Shown piece after piece: positions 18,587 through 25,642 of a DNA stretch of 35,196 nt. Position 1 is the first letter of the stretch, and the number at the start of each line of letters is the position of its first letter. The notes under the pieces are model-generated. The model worked only from the letters and a program-made list of their open reading frames with translations, ran no database searches and had not been told where the DNA came from. The position numbers and the translations under genes are program-made. The stretch spans positions 1 to 35,196 of the forward strand of contig JADGAP010000016.1 in the NCBI GenBank assembly GCA_015231965.1, written 5' to 3'. Source of the DNA: Magnetococcales bacterium. GTDB taxonomy: Bacteria; Pseudomonadota; Magnetococcia; Magnetococcales; JADGAP01.

Positions 18587-18732
18587 CGTCATTCCTGCAA
18601 AAGCGGGAATCCAGGAAAGCCGATCGGTGAATGGCTCCCTTCAAACAAACGGAAAGGAGGCTTGGTTGCTCGTCGCGATCTCGGCATTTCTCTTCCCCGC
18701 CCCCTGGATTCCCAACCTTCGCGGGAAGGACG
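18587..18732. repeat. Inverted copies of a dispersed proteobacterial repeat
   Basis: The left arm (18587-18615) carries the motif CATTCCTGCAAAAGCGGGAA followed by TCCAGG; the right arm (18703-18732) carries its diverged reverse complement, starting CCTGGATTCCC. Both resemble the widespread GTCATTCCCGCGAAAGCGGGAATCC repeat of proteobacterial genomes. About 85 bp lie between the arms. With the hairpin at 18451-18491, this is all that is recognisable in the 18391-18817 intergenic stretch; no gene is supported there. Confidence 0.6.
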
Positions 18733-18817
18733 TCTTCGCGGTTGAGGAGTTGGTTGCATAACCCAGGTGCGGCTTAATGACAGGTGTAATTTTAAAATAG
18801 CATAGCTATCAATCCAA

Positions 18818-18869
18818 ACGAATCTCACCCCTTGTCGTCCGACACGAATCTCACCCCTTGTCGTCCGAC
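18818..18869. repeat. 26-bp perfect tandem duplication at the end of the HEAT-like gene
   Basis: Two identical 26-bp copies abut at 18818-18843 and 18844-18869. The second copy contains the last codons and stop of the HEAT-like gene (ends at 18851); the first lies just beyond the stop. The duplication also gives an alternative reading frame the same C-terminal SDDKG ending. Confidence 0.95.
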
Positions 18870-19561
18870 GCCGCCCGCTCCTCGAACCGGGGGCTCTCCT
18901 CCAGGGCTTGCCGGGCGAAGCGCTCCACCGACTGGGTGACGAATTCGGCGGTTTCGGGATCGAAGACCGCCACCGGGTCCGCCGCCGTTTCCACCTCCTC
19001 GAACTCCGGCAGACTCCAGCCGCCGTCGGGCGTCCCCCGGCGAATGGCCCCCACCGCCCACCAGGCGTGGGCTCGAACCTCCGCCTCCCGATCCCGGGTA
19101 AATCCGCTCAAGGTGGGCCACACCTCCCGCACCAACTCCGGATCCCGGCTTCCCACCCGTCCCACCGCCCACAGCGCCGCGCAAAGCACACGAACGTTGC
19201 GGTTGGTGCCGCGGCAGGTCTCCTCGTCCTCGAAGTAGTGGACAATGATGCGCACCACGTCTCGGGTCAATGCGGGGCGGGCCGCCGCCATCTCCCCCAC
19301 CGCCGGGGCGTTCATCCAGGCGCAGATGGTGGCCTCGTCGTTGAGGGCGAAGGCCAGCCGACTCAAGGCACGACGCACGGGATCCGGTCGATGGCGGGCC
19401 AACACCCCGAATCCCAACACCGCCCGCCACGCCAACAACGGCTCTCGGTCGAACAACAGACTGAAAAGCTTGCGGACCGTCGCCGGCTCCTGGTCCACCA
19501 GGGCCGGCAGACGGTCCCACTCTTTATTCCACAGCAAACGGGCCAGCCCTTCCTTGATCAT
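18851..19561 (-). CDS. HEAT-repeat-like protein of the dsr locus
   Basis: The 236-residue protein has helical pair repeats: LFSLLFDREPLLAWRAVLGFGVLARH, NVRVLCAALWAVGRVGSRDPELV and REAEVRAHAWWAVGAIRRG are HEAT-like. It resembles DVU0298-type proteins found near sulfite reductase genes, but that match is from memory. It has no visible catalytic motif or signal peptide, so a scaffold or binding role in the cytoplasm is plausible. It lies 27 nt after dsrH in the same direction and is the last gene of the locus. Its 3' end is part of a 26-bp tandem duplication. Confidence 0.6.
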   Translation of the reverse strand: MIKEGLARLLWNKEWDRLPALVDQEPATVRKLFSLLFDREPLLAWRAVLGFGVLARHRPDPVRRALSRLAFALNDEATICAWMNAPAVGEMAAARPALTRDVVRIIVHYFEDEETCRGTNRNVRVLCAALWAVGRVGSRDPELVREVWPTLSGFTRDREAEVRAHAWWAVGAIRRGTPDGGWSLPEFEEVETAADPVAVFDPETAEFVTQSVERFARQALEESPRFEERAASDDKG

Positions 19562-19588
19562 GGTTGGGCCGATCCCGGGGAAAGCGCA

Positions 19589-19882
19589 TTACAGCCAGGC
19601 ATGAACCAGATTTTGCTCCACCAGATCGACAAACCCGGCGTAGTCGGTGACTTTGACCCCCTCGATCAGGTTGGTCAAGGCGCGGGCCTTGAGATCGGCG
19701 GAGAGGACGTAGACCTGATGATTTTTCAGCGCCTCTTCCACCAACGCCGACTTGCCCGTACCCGCCGCCGCGCCGTAAACCCCATCCTCGATCAAGAGGA
19801 TGGCGTCTCCGGATTGGGTGAAGCGCAGGCAGCTCTCCAGCGATTGGTTCATGAACGGGGACTTGTTCACGGTATGAAGCAT
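19589..19882 (-). CDS. dsrH: Sulfur relay protein DsrH (TusB family)
   Basis: The 97-residue sequence begins MLHTVNKSPF, the family signature, and continues SLESCLRFTQSGDAILLIEDGVYGA and KNHQVYVLSADLKARAL. C18 is the candidate conserved cysteine. DsrH forms the DsrE2F2H2 hexamer, which passes sulfane sulfur to DsrC in sulfur-oxidising bacteria. It lies 16 nt after dsrF, and the three genes share direction, so they should be co-transcribed. Confidence 0.93.
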   Translation of the reverse strand: MLHTVNKSPFMNQSLESCLRFTQSGDAILLIEDGVYGAAAGTGKSALVEEALKNHQVYVLSADLKARALTNLIEGVKVTDYAGFVDLVEQNLVHAWL

Positions 19883-19898
19883 CGCTCTGGGCTCCGTC

Positions 19899-20297
19899 TC
19901 AAAAGGGGAGAATGTTATGCTGTTCGGCCATCATGGCGGCGATTTCGGAAGAGTCGATCACCTGGGGCCTGATGGGCTCCTCGGTGTCCTCGTCCTCGCC
20001 GATGACCAGCAGGTCGTCTTCGGTCATGCCCCGCTCTTCCATGGACTGGCGGTCGGCGTAGACCTGGCTGATTTCGTAATCCACCAAGGCCCCGTAGGTG
20101 GCCTCGAAGCCCTTGATCCCCAGCTCCTTGGTGTTTTGCCCCGCCTTCAGGGCCAACACGCCGTCATCCATGAAGACCACGGAGATATCGGCGTCGTAGG
20201 CGGCCATGATCAGTTTGACTTCCAGCCCTTCGTAGACGTAGATGGTTCCGTGGGGCGGCTTGCGCACCGTGAACATGATCTTCTTTTTCTCGGACAT
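19899..20297 (-). CDS. dsrF: Sulfur relay protein DsrF (TusC family)
   Basis: The protein has KKKIMFTVRKPPHGTIYVYEGLEVKLIMAAYDADISVVFMDDGVLAL, the typical TusC/DsrF start, and a DEIS-like region VDYEISQVYADRQSMEERGMTEDDL. It has 132 residues and no cysteine, as expected for the structural partner in the DsrEFH complex. Its ATG has GGGGAGG 10 nt upstream. It lies 21 nt downstream of dsrE. Confidence 0.93.
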   Translation of the reverse strand: MSEKKKIMFTVRKPPHGTIYVYEGLEVKLIMAAYDADISVVFMDDGVLALKAGQNTKELGIKGFEATYGALVDYEISQVYADRQSMEERGMTEDDLLVIGEDEDTEEPIRPQVIDSSEIAAMMAEQHNILPF

Positions 20298-20318
20298 GTC
20301 GGATCAGCCTCCCCCTCG

Positions 20319-20675
20319 TCAGTCGCCGAAAGTCACCACGCGGTCGGCCTCGATGGCCATCATGGTCAACTGGCCCAAGCCGGAAATGCGCACGTTGGAG
20401 ACCAGCACCTCATCCTTGATGCCCCGCCGCTTGGCGGCGGCGATGCAGACCACGATATCCACCCCCTTGGCCCCGATCTCCGACCAACGATTGGCGATGT
20501 GCCGATCGTCCTGAGGGGGTTCCATGAGTTTGGTGACGTTGTAAACGCCATCATGATAGAAAAAAATGCCCCGGATCTCGTGCCCCTTGGCCAGCGCCGC
20601 CTGAACGAAATTGTACGCGCTGTCGGAAGCCTCGTGATTGTAGGGGCCTTCGTAGACCACCACCGCGAGTTTCAT
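20319..20675 (-). CDS. dsrE: Sulfurtransferase DsrE (TusD family)
   Basis: DsrE accepts persulfide sulfur for transfer to DsrC. The 118-residue product starts MKLAVVVYEGPYNHEASDSAYNFVQAALAKGHEIRGIFFYHDGVYN and contains GVDIVVCIAAAKRRGI, with the active-site Cys and flanking motif of TusD/DsrE. I chose ATG 20675 because the family begins here; the frame extends to 20714 without conserved sequence. It is the first of the dsrEFH trio and follows a terminator-like hairpin that separates it from the DsrD-like gene. Confidence 0.94.
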   Translation of the reverse strand: MKLAVVVYEGPYNHEASDSAYNFVQAALAKGHEIRGIFFYHDGVYNVTKLMEPPQDDRHIANRWSEIGAKGVDIVVCIAAAKRRGIKDEVLVSNVRISGLGQLTMMAIEADRVVTFGD

Positions 20676-20751
20676 GCCTTGAACCCCCGTTCTTCCCCGA
20701 CCGTTCCAGTCCATGCTCTCCCCACCGGGATCCCGAATTGGGAGAGCGCGT

Positions 20752-20787
20752 AAAAAGACCGCTCCGAACCCAAACGGTCCGGAGCGG
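20752..20787 (-). terminator. Terminator-like hairpin between dsrD-like gene and dsrE
   Basis: On the minus strand a 12-position stem (left part complement of 20776-20787, right part complement of 20759-20770) has one mismatch and a 5-nt loop. It is followed by a run of five T residues (complement of 20752-20756). Placed between the DsrD-like gene and dsrEFH, it could separate or attenuate expression of the two halves of the locus. Confidence 0.7.
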
Positions 20788-20810
20788 CGTTCACTCCTGG
20801 GAACGACCGA

Positions 20811-21047
20811 TCAACCCTTGGCCGCCCCTTCTTGATAGGGAAGTTCCAACCACGTGCCGCCGAAGTAGCTGTAGACCAGCCGACCGTCCTCGGTCAGGGC
20901 GCGGATGGCCAGCTTGGCCTGATCCTTGTCCGCTCCCAGCTCTTTTTGCACGTGCTTGATCAGATCACCGGGCTTGAAACGCTTTTTGCCGGAAAACTGC
21001 TCCACTTCCTTGAACATGCACTCCGCAACTTCCTCGACCGTAGCCAT
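20811..21047 (-). CDS. dsrD: DsrD-like winged-helix protein
   Basis: This 78-residue protein follows dsrB by 36 nt. It fits a winged helix: KKRFKPGDLIKHVQKELGADKDQAKLAIRALTEDGRLVYSYFGGTWLEL matches in pattern the FYFNDF...REVKKILTALVNDEVLEYWSSGSTTMYGL core of DsrD, and the length is the same. DsrD is known as an activator of sulfite reduction by DsrAB and normally lies right after dsrB in sulfate reducers. The identity rests on position, size and pattern, not on a database match; another small winged-helix protein is possible. The start ATG is preceded by GAGGGG. Confidence 0.65.
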   Translation of the reverse strand: MATVEEVAECMFKEVEQFSGKKRFKPGDLIKHVQKELGADKDQAKLAIRALTEDGRLVYSYFGGTWLELPYQEGAAKG

Positions 21048-21083
21048 GGCGCGCCCCTCTTAATCAATGTTCCGTGAACCGGG

Positions 21084-22202
21084 TCAGAACCGGATGTGGC
21101 AGGACATGTTCATGGTCCGGGTGGCGAGCTTGTAGTCGTCGATGTGGTACTTGGTGAACTCGAACCCGGTGAGTTCAAAGAACTTGGGCCAGCCGATGCG
21201 GTCGATCCAGTCGCCCACCCGCTCCCAGTCCTTGGCGTTGCTGGCGTACACATCCACGATCTTGCGCACCGCCTGGGTCACTTCCGGCCACTTGGGCGGG
21301 TTGTTGGGCAGGAAGGGGATCGCCAGCTTGGAGAACTTGGGCTTGCTGCGGGCGTTGGCCACCTTGCCGCCGACCCAGATGGAGATGCCGTCGTTGATGG
21401 CGTTGTGGATCGGCATGGAGGGGCAGGTGGTGTAGCAGTTGCCGCAATACATGCACTTGGACTCCACCACTTCCACCGAGGGCTTGCCGTTCACGGTGGT
21501 GGGACGAATCGCGCCGGTGGGGCAGGAAGCGACGGTGGTGGGGATTTCGCACAGGTTGGTCAAGGTCGAGTGGTTGACCTTGGGCGGACGGCGATGGATG
21601 CCCAAAATGGCGATGTCAGAGCAATGTACCGCGCCGCACATGTTGAGGCAGCAGGCGAAGGCCACCTTCACGCGTTGGGGCAGTTTGTGGCCCTTGAACT
21701 CGCCGATCATCTCCTCCATCACGTTCTTCACCACGCCGGAGGCGTCGGAAGCGGAGGTATGGCAATGCACCCACCCTTGGGTGTGGGTGATGTTGGAGAT
21801 GGAGTTGGCGGTGCCGCCCACCGGGATGCCCATGGATTCCAACTTGGCGATCAAGGGCTCGATCTTGCTCTTGTCGGCCAGGTTGAACTCGATGTTGAAC
21901 CGGGTGGTGAAGCGCAGATAGCCGTCGGCGAACTCATCGGCCACCTTGCAGATGGACTCCATCCAGGTGGTGCCCACCAGACGGGGGGAGGCGCAACGGA
22001 CGACGTAGCAGGATTCGCCGCTGGCGGCGCGATATTCGATGACGCCCGGGCGCAGGAACTCGTGCCACTCCCACTGGCCGTAGTTGCGCTGGATGACCGG
22101 CGGCAAAAATTGTTCGAAGTGCGGCGGGCCCATGTCGCTGGGACGTTTTTTACGGACCGCGGCGCGCTCTTTCAACTCCTCTTCACTGATATTAACCCAC
22201 AT
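21084..22202 (-). CDS. dsrB: Dissimilatory sulfite reductase beta subunit
   Basis: DsrB holds the catalytic siroheme and [4Fe-4S] centre of sulfite reductase. [14 protein letters not shown] and [26 protein letters not shown] at 182-207 supply the cluster cysteines. [18 protein letters not shown] and the ferredoxin motif [12 protein letters not shown] at 250-261 bind a second cluster. The C-terminal [27 protein letters not shown] is standard. The length is 372 residues, complete. Many stretches resemble my recollection of Desulfovibrio DsrB, which suggests a reductive-type enzyme, but a tree is needed. It follows dsrA with a 120-nt gap containing a strong hairpin. Confidence 0.97.
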   Translation of the reverse strand: MWVNISEEELKERAAVRKKRPSDMGPPHFEQFLPPVIQRNYGQWEWHEFLRPGVIEYRAASGESCYVVRCASPRLVGTTWMESICKVADEFADGYLRFTTRFNIEFNLADKSKIEPLIAKLESMGIPVGGTANSISNITHTQGWVHCHTSASDASGVVKNVMEEMIGEFKGHKLPQRVKVAFACCLNMCGAVHCSDIAILGIHRRPPKVNHSTLTNLCEIPTTVASCPTGAIRPTTVNGKPSVEVVESKCMYCGNCYTTCPSMPIHNAINDGISIWVGGKVANARSKPKFSKLAIPFLPNNPPKWPEVTQAVRKIVDVYASNAKDWERVGDWIDRIGWPKFFELTGFEFTKYHIDDYKLATRTMNMSCHIRF

Positions 22203-22251
22203 GCTTCACTCTCCACGAAGACACAAGCGCCGAATGGGAAGGACCGGGAGT

Positions 22252-22287
22252 GGGGAGGGGAAGGCCGTTCCGCCTTCTCCCCTCCCC
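22252..22287 (-). repeat. Strong hairpin between dsrA and dsrB
   Basis: GGGGAGGGG plus AAGGC (22252-22265) pairs with GCCTT and CCCCTCCCC (22272-22276 and 22279-22287), giving 14 bp with a 2-nt bulge and a 6-nt loop. No T-run follows on the minus strand, so it may protect or process the dsrAB mRNA. Confidence 0.65.
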
Positions 22288-22322
22288 GATGCCTGATCCG
22301 CAAGGGACGATGGGGAGCGGGT

Positions 22323-23552
22323 TCAGCCCGCCGCCTCCTCTTCCTCGTCGAAGAACTCGTCGTAGAAGATATAGGGGTTGTCGCGAGGAGCGTTGATCTG
22401 GTTCGGATTGGGCTCCAACTCCAACTGCTGGAGGAAGTAGGCCAACCCCACCCGCTGGATGGTTTCGCCGATGCGCTCGCGGTTTTGTCCGTTCTCTTCC
22501 CAGTAATCCCAGGTTTTCTCCAGAAGATCCTTGAAATCCTGGTAATCGTCATCCTTGTCCATCTTCATGAAGGGAACCAGCACGGTGCCCATCAAGGCCC
22601 CTTCGACGATGGGGGCCTTGGCACCCATCAGGATGACCGCGCCGGTGTCCTCGCCCACATGCAGCGCCTTGGGCATGACGTTAATGCAGTGCATGCACTT
22701 GACGCACTCGCCGTTGCGAATATTGAGGGTTTCGGCGTTGACGTCCACCTCGATGCAGCGGGAGGGGCACATCAGGGCGACATGGTTGACCATGTCGAAT
22801 CCCTGCTTGGGATCCTTGTGCTTGGCGAAGTAGTTCTTCAACTCGGCGGCGTTGATCCGGATGTCGTCCTTCCAGATGCCGATGATCGCCAAGTCGGAGC
22901 GGGCGTTGGCCGCGACGCAGTCGTTGGGGCAGCCGGAGGCCTTGATCTTGAACTTGTAGGGGAAGGCCGGGCGGTGGAGTTCATCCATCACGTGGTTGGT
23001 GATGTTGTGGATGAGGTCCATGGTGTCGATGCAGGCGGCGTCGCAACGGGACTTGCCCAGGCAGGCGGAGGGGGTGCGGTTGGACGAGCCGGAGCCGCCC
23101 AGATCCCATCCCGCCGCGGCGAGTTCGTCCCACATCAGCTCCAGGTGGTTGGTGCGGGTGCCCAGGAAGATGATGTCGCCGGTGGTGCCGTGCAGGTTCA
23201 TCAGGCCCGAGCCGTACTTGTTCCAAATCCCCATCAGGAAGCGTAGCGCCTCGGTGGTGTAGTAGAGGCCGGTGGGGGGAATGACGCGCACGGTGTGAAA
23301 CTGCGCCACCCCGGGAACCTCGTTGGGGATGTCGGTGTAGCGCCCGATGATGCCCGCGCCGTAACCGGTCACGCCCACCAGACCGCCGTGCTTCCAGTGG
23401 CCCCGGTTGTCCGAGTAGGAGATTTCCAACTGCTTCAGCATGTCGTTGTTGTAGCGGGGGGTGTGAACCGCCTCCTGCTTGATCTGGTCGACAAAGCTGG
23501 GCCATTGCCCGCCCGAAAGCTCGTCCAGCATCGGTGTTTTAACGTCTGACAT
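22323..23552 (-). CDS. dsrA: Dissimilatory sulfite reductase alpha subunit
   Basis: DsrA pairs with DsrB in the alpha2beta2 enzyme that converts sulfite and protein-bound sulfide. TPMLDELSGGQWPSFVDQIKQEA starts the family region. DLGGSGSSNRTPSACLGKSRCDAAC at 150-174 and ASGCPNDC at 205-212 supply siroheme-cluster cysteines, and ECVKCMHCINVMPKALH at 282-298 is the ferredoxin site. KHGGLVGVTGYGAGIIGRY and GAKAPIVEGALMGTVLVPF resemble the reductive bacterial type in my recollection. The start ATG 23552 follows AGGAGG at ideal spacing. The product has 409 residues. The C-terminus is an acidic EEEEAAG tail. Confidence 0.97.
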   Translation of the reverse strand: MSDVKTPMLDELSGGQWPSFVDQIKQEAVHTPRYNNDMLKQLEISYSDNRGHWKHGGLVGVTGYGAGIIGRYTDIPNEVPGVAQFHTVRVIPPTGLYYTTEALRFLMGIWNKYGSGLMNLHGTTGDIIFLGTRTNHLELMWDELAAAGWDLGGSGSSNRTPSACLGKSRCDAACIDTMDLIHNITNHVMDELHRPAFPYKFKIKASGCPNDCVAANARSDLAIIGIWKDDIRINAAELKNYFAKHKDPKQGFDMVNHVALMCPSRCIEVDVNAETLNIRNGECVKCMHCINVMPKALHVGEDTGAVILMGAKAPIVEGALMGTVLVPFMKMDKDDDYQDFKDLLEKTWDYWEENGQNRERIGETIQRVGLAYFLQQLELEPNPNQINAPRDNPYIFYDEFFDEEEEAAG

Positions 23553-23759
23553 TCCATCTCCTCCTGGTGGGGTTTCGAGAGGACGGTGCAGCCCGGACGA
23601 AACGAGCCGCCCCGGGGGGTCCCTGTAGTGGTTAAACGCGCCCTTCCGGCTCTTTTCGACCGCTTTCCCGTCCCCACCGAAGGGGTGGGAACGCATGGGC
23701 GGGGCCGGTACTCAAACAGTCTATTAGCATATCGTTATGCCATAATATTAAATGAAACG

Positions 23760-23787
23760 AATATAAAGCTTCGGGGGCGGGTGTCAA
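23760..23787 (-). promoter_or_regulatory. Sigma-70-type promoter upstream of dsrA
   Basis: On the minus strand a perfect TTGACA (complement of 23782-23787) is followed after 16 nt by TATATT (complement of 23760-23765). It lies just after the dsrN stop and would give a leader of about 200 nt before dsrA. An AT-rich pocket follows, with the small dyad GCATA/TATGC near 23727-23740, a possible operator. No gene is seen in 23553-23804. Confidence 0.75.
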
Positions 23788-23804
23788 GGGGGAAGCCTAG
23801 CGTC

Positions 23805-25193
23805 TCACGCCCCGCGCCGCCAAAAATCGACCAAAAATTCCGCCCATCCGGGGGCACCGTCGGCGTGCAGGTGGGCGTAGGAGGCCAAAACGTTGCGATA
23901 AATCAGACCATCCCGCCGTTCCCCCAGCCCCACGCCGCGCCCTAAGCGATAAGCGAATTTTATGTCGCTTTCCATCCGCTCCACCTGGGAGTGATGAAAT
24001 TCGTGGCCCCGCACCACTTGGCCCGGGGGGGGCCAGGGGAGGGCACCGGTCCCTTCCAGGGTGACGTAACCGAATCCCTGGGGGCGGCGATGCATGGCCA
24101 CATCCACCGGCAGCACCCCGGCCATGGGGGCGACGCGCTCCCCCCAGCGGATAAAACGGGAGAGCAGCATCAACCCGCCGCACTCGGCGTAGATCGGCAT
24201 CCCCGCCTCCGCCGAACGGCGAATGCCCTCCAGCAGGGGGCGGTTGGCGGCCAGGGATTCCATGAACATTTCGGGAAAGCCGCCGCCGATGAACAGCCCG
24301 TCCACCTCGGGCAGGACGGGATCCTCCAGCAGATCGAAGGGAACCAGCTCCGCCCCCGCCCGTTCCAGGGCCTCCAAATTTTCCGGGTAGTAAAAATGGA
24401 AGGCCCGGTCTTTGGCATAGCCTACCCGCACCCGGGGGAGGGGGGAGAGGCGCGGCGGGGAGGGATCGGGTGCCGCCGCCGTTGCGGTCCAAGCCGGGGC
24501 GCGGCGGGCCAGGGCGAGCAGCCCCTCCAGATCAACGTGGGCGGCCACGTGGTCGCGGATCACCGTCAGGCGTTGCGCCAGATCCTCCCGCTCGTTGACC
24601 GGGGCCAACCCCAGGTGGCGTTCGTCGATGGCCACGGTCTCGGAGCGGGGAATCACCCCCAGCACCGGCGGCGAGCCGTAATGGACCAGCGCGGCCTTGA
24701 GCCGACCTTCCTGGCGGGTCGAAGCGACGTTGTTGAGGATCACCCCGGCGATGCGCTCGCCGCCGGGAAACCCCACATGCCCCAGCACCAGCGGGGCCAC
24801 CCCCCGGGAGAGTCCGGCGCAATCCACCACCAGGAGGATGGGGGTCTCCAGCCAGCCGGCGACGGCGGCGCCGCAGTCGGAGCCGTCCAGATCCTGGCCG
24901 TCGAAGAGCCCCATGTTGCCTTCCACCAGGGCCAGTTCCGCCCCGGCACCGTGGCGCAGAAAGTTGCGCGTCACCCCTTCCCGCCCCATGGAAAAGGGGT
25001 CCAGGTTGCGGCAGGAGCGCCCGGTGGCGGCGGAGTGCCACAGCGGATCGATGTAATCCAGCCCCTTCTTGAAAGCCTGCACCCACAGCCCGCGATGGGC
25101 AAAGGCGGCCCCCAACCCCACCGTGAGCAGCGTCTTGCCCGAACTTTTGCGCGGCGCACCGATGTAGAGCCGGGGAGGAGCGGTCAAGATCAT
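23805..25193 (-). CDS. dsrN: Siroheme amidase DsrN (CobB/CbiA-type glutamine amidotransferase)
   Basis: DsrN amidates siroheme to siro(haem)amide, the cofactor of DsrAB. The N-terminal ATPase has IGAPRKSSGKTLLTVGLGAAF (P-loop at 12-21), AFKKGLDYIDPLWHSAATGR and LALVEGNMGLFDG, all typical of CobB/CbiA. The C-terminal glutaminase half has GLFIGGGFPEMF and MPIYAECGGLMLLSRF (Cys near residue 338) and ends in GHEFHHSQVE. At 462 residues it is full length. Family similarity alone would fit cobyrinate a,c-diamide synthase in vitamin B12 synthesis; its position directly before dsrA favours DsrN. The start at ATG 25193 fits the family; a TTG frame extends to 25229. Confidence 0.85.
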   Translation of the reverse strand: MILTAPPRLYIGAPRKSSGKTLLTVGLGAAFAHRGLWVQAFKKGLDYIDPLWHSAATGRSCRNLDPFSMGREGVTRNFLRHGAGAELALVEGNMGLFDGQDLDGSDCGAAVAGWLETPILLVVDCAGLSRGVAPLVLGHVGFPGGERIAGVILNNVASTRQEGRLKAALVHYGSPPVLGVIPRSETVAIDERHLGLAPVNEREDLAQRLTVIRDHVAAHVDLEGLLALARRAPAWTATAAAPDPSPPRLSPLPRVRVGYAKDRAFHFYYPENLEALERAGAELVPFDLLEDPVLPEVDGLFIGGGFPEMFMESLAANRPLLEGIRRSAEAGMPIYAECGGLMLLSRFIRWGERVAPMAGVLPVDVAMHRRPQGFGYVTLEGTGALPWPPPGQVVRGHEFHHSQVERMESDIKFAYRLGRGVGLGERRDGLIYRNVLASYAHLHADGAPGWAEFLVDFWRRGA

Positions 25194-25354
25194 CGACGTC
25201 CCATCCTCGCGACTTCGCAACCGTGACAAAAATGGACGCCATTCAACGGGAATTTTTGCATCCCCGGGAAGTTCAAGGCTACCATGGATTCGTTCAGGAG
25301 TGAGTTCCTTGCGTCAACAGCTTCCACCCGTTTTTCCGCCTCCGGCCCAGGGCC

Positions 25355-25576
25355 ATGATCAAAATTCGCCTCAAGGAGTTGGTCCAACGCCCGCCGCAAG
25401 ACCACTCCAGCTCTTGTCGGCAAAATTGCGACCTGTGCCGGGATCCCTGCGCCAAACAGGGACGCTATTCCAAGAGCGGCTTGACCTCCGGCCATCTGGA
25501 GATCGGCAGGGCGATGGATTCGCCGCTGCAAGCCCCCTCCCCTCCGTCCGAAAAAAAGTCCCCCTCCCAGGAATAA
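25355..25576 (+). CDS. Possible Cys-rich small protein
   Basis: This 73-residue frame is divergent from dsrN. It has a compact SSSCRQNCDLCRDPCAKQGRY motif, with cysteines 21, 25, 28 and 32 (CX3CX2CX3C), and a Pro/Ser/Lys-rich tail. Third codon positions are mostly G or C, as in real genes here, but the Shine-Dalgarno match is poor. The motif could bind a metal or Fe-S cluster. I do not recognise the family. It is the only gene candidate in the 450-bp stretch between dsrN and the Mrp gene. Confidence 0.4.
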   Translation: MIKIRLKELVQRPPQDHSSSCRQNCDLCRDPCAKQGRYSKSGLTSGHLEIGRAMDSPLQAPSPPSEKKSPSQE

Positions 25577-25642
25577 AGGCCGTTCACGCCACCCAGGAGA
25601 ATGAACCCGAGTCACGGGCTTCCAGGCTTGCCCCGACTTCCC

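Noticed and set aside
18587-18732. CRISPR-like array
   Set aside because: Only two facing, diverged arms are present, without regular direct repeats or spacers.
21096-23246. 716-residue plus-strand frame opposite dsrAB
   Set aside because: It mirrors dsrA and dsrB with low-complexity Val/Gly/His content; the minus-strand genes are certain.
23805-25193. Cobyrinate a,c-diamide synthase (vitamin B12) for the CbiA-like gene
   Set aside because: The family match allows it, but no other cobalamin genes are near and the gene directly precedes dsrA, which fits DsrN better.
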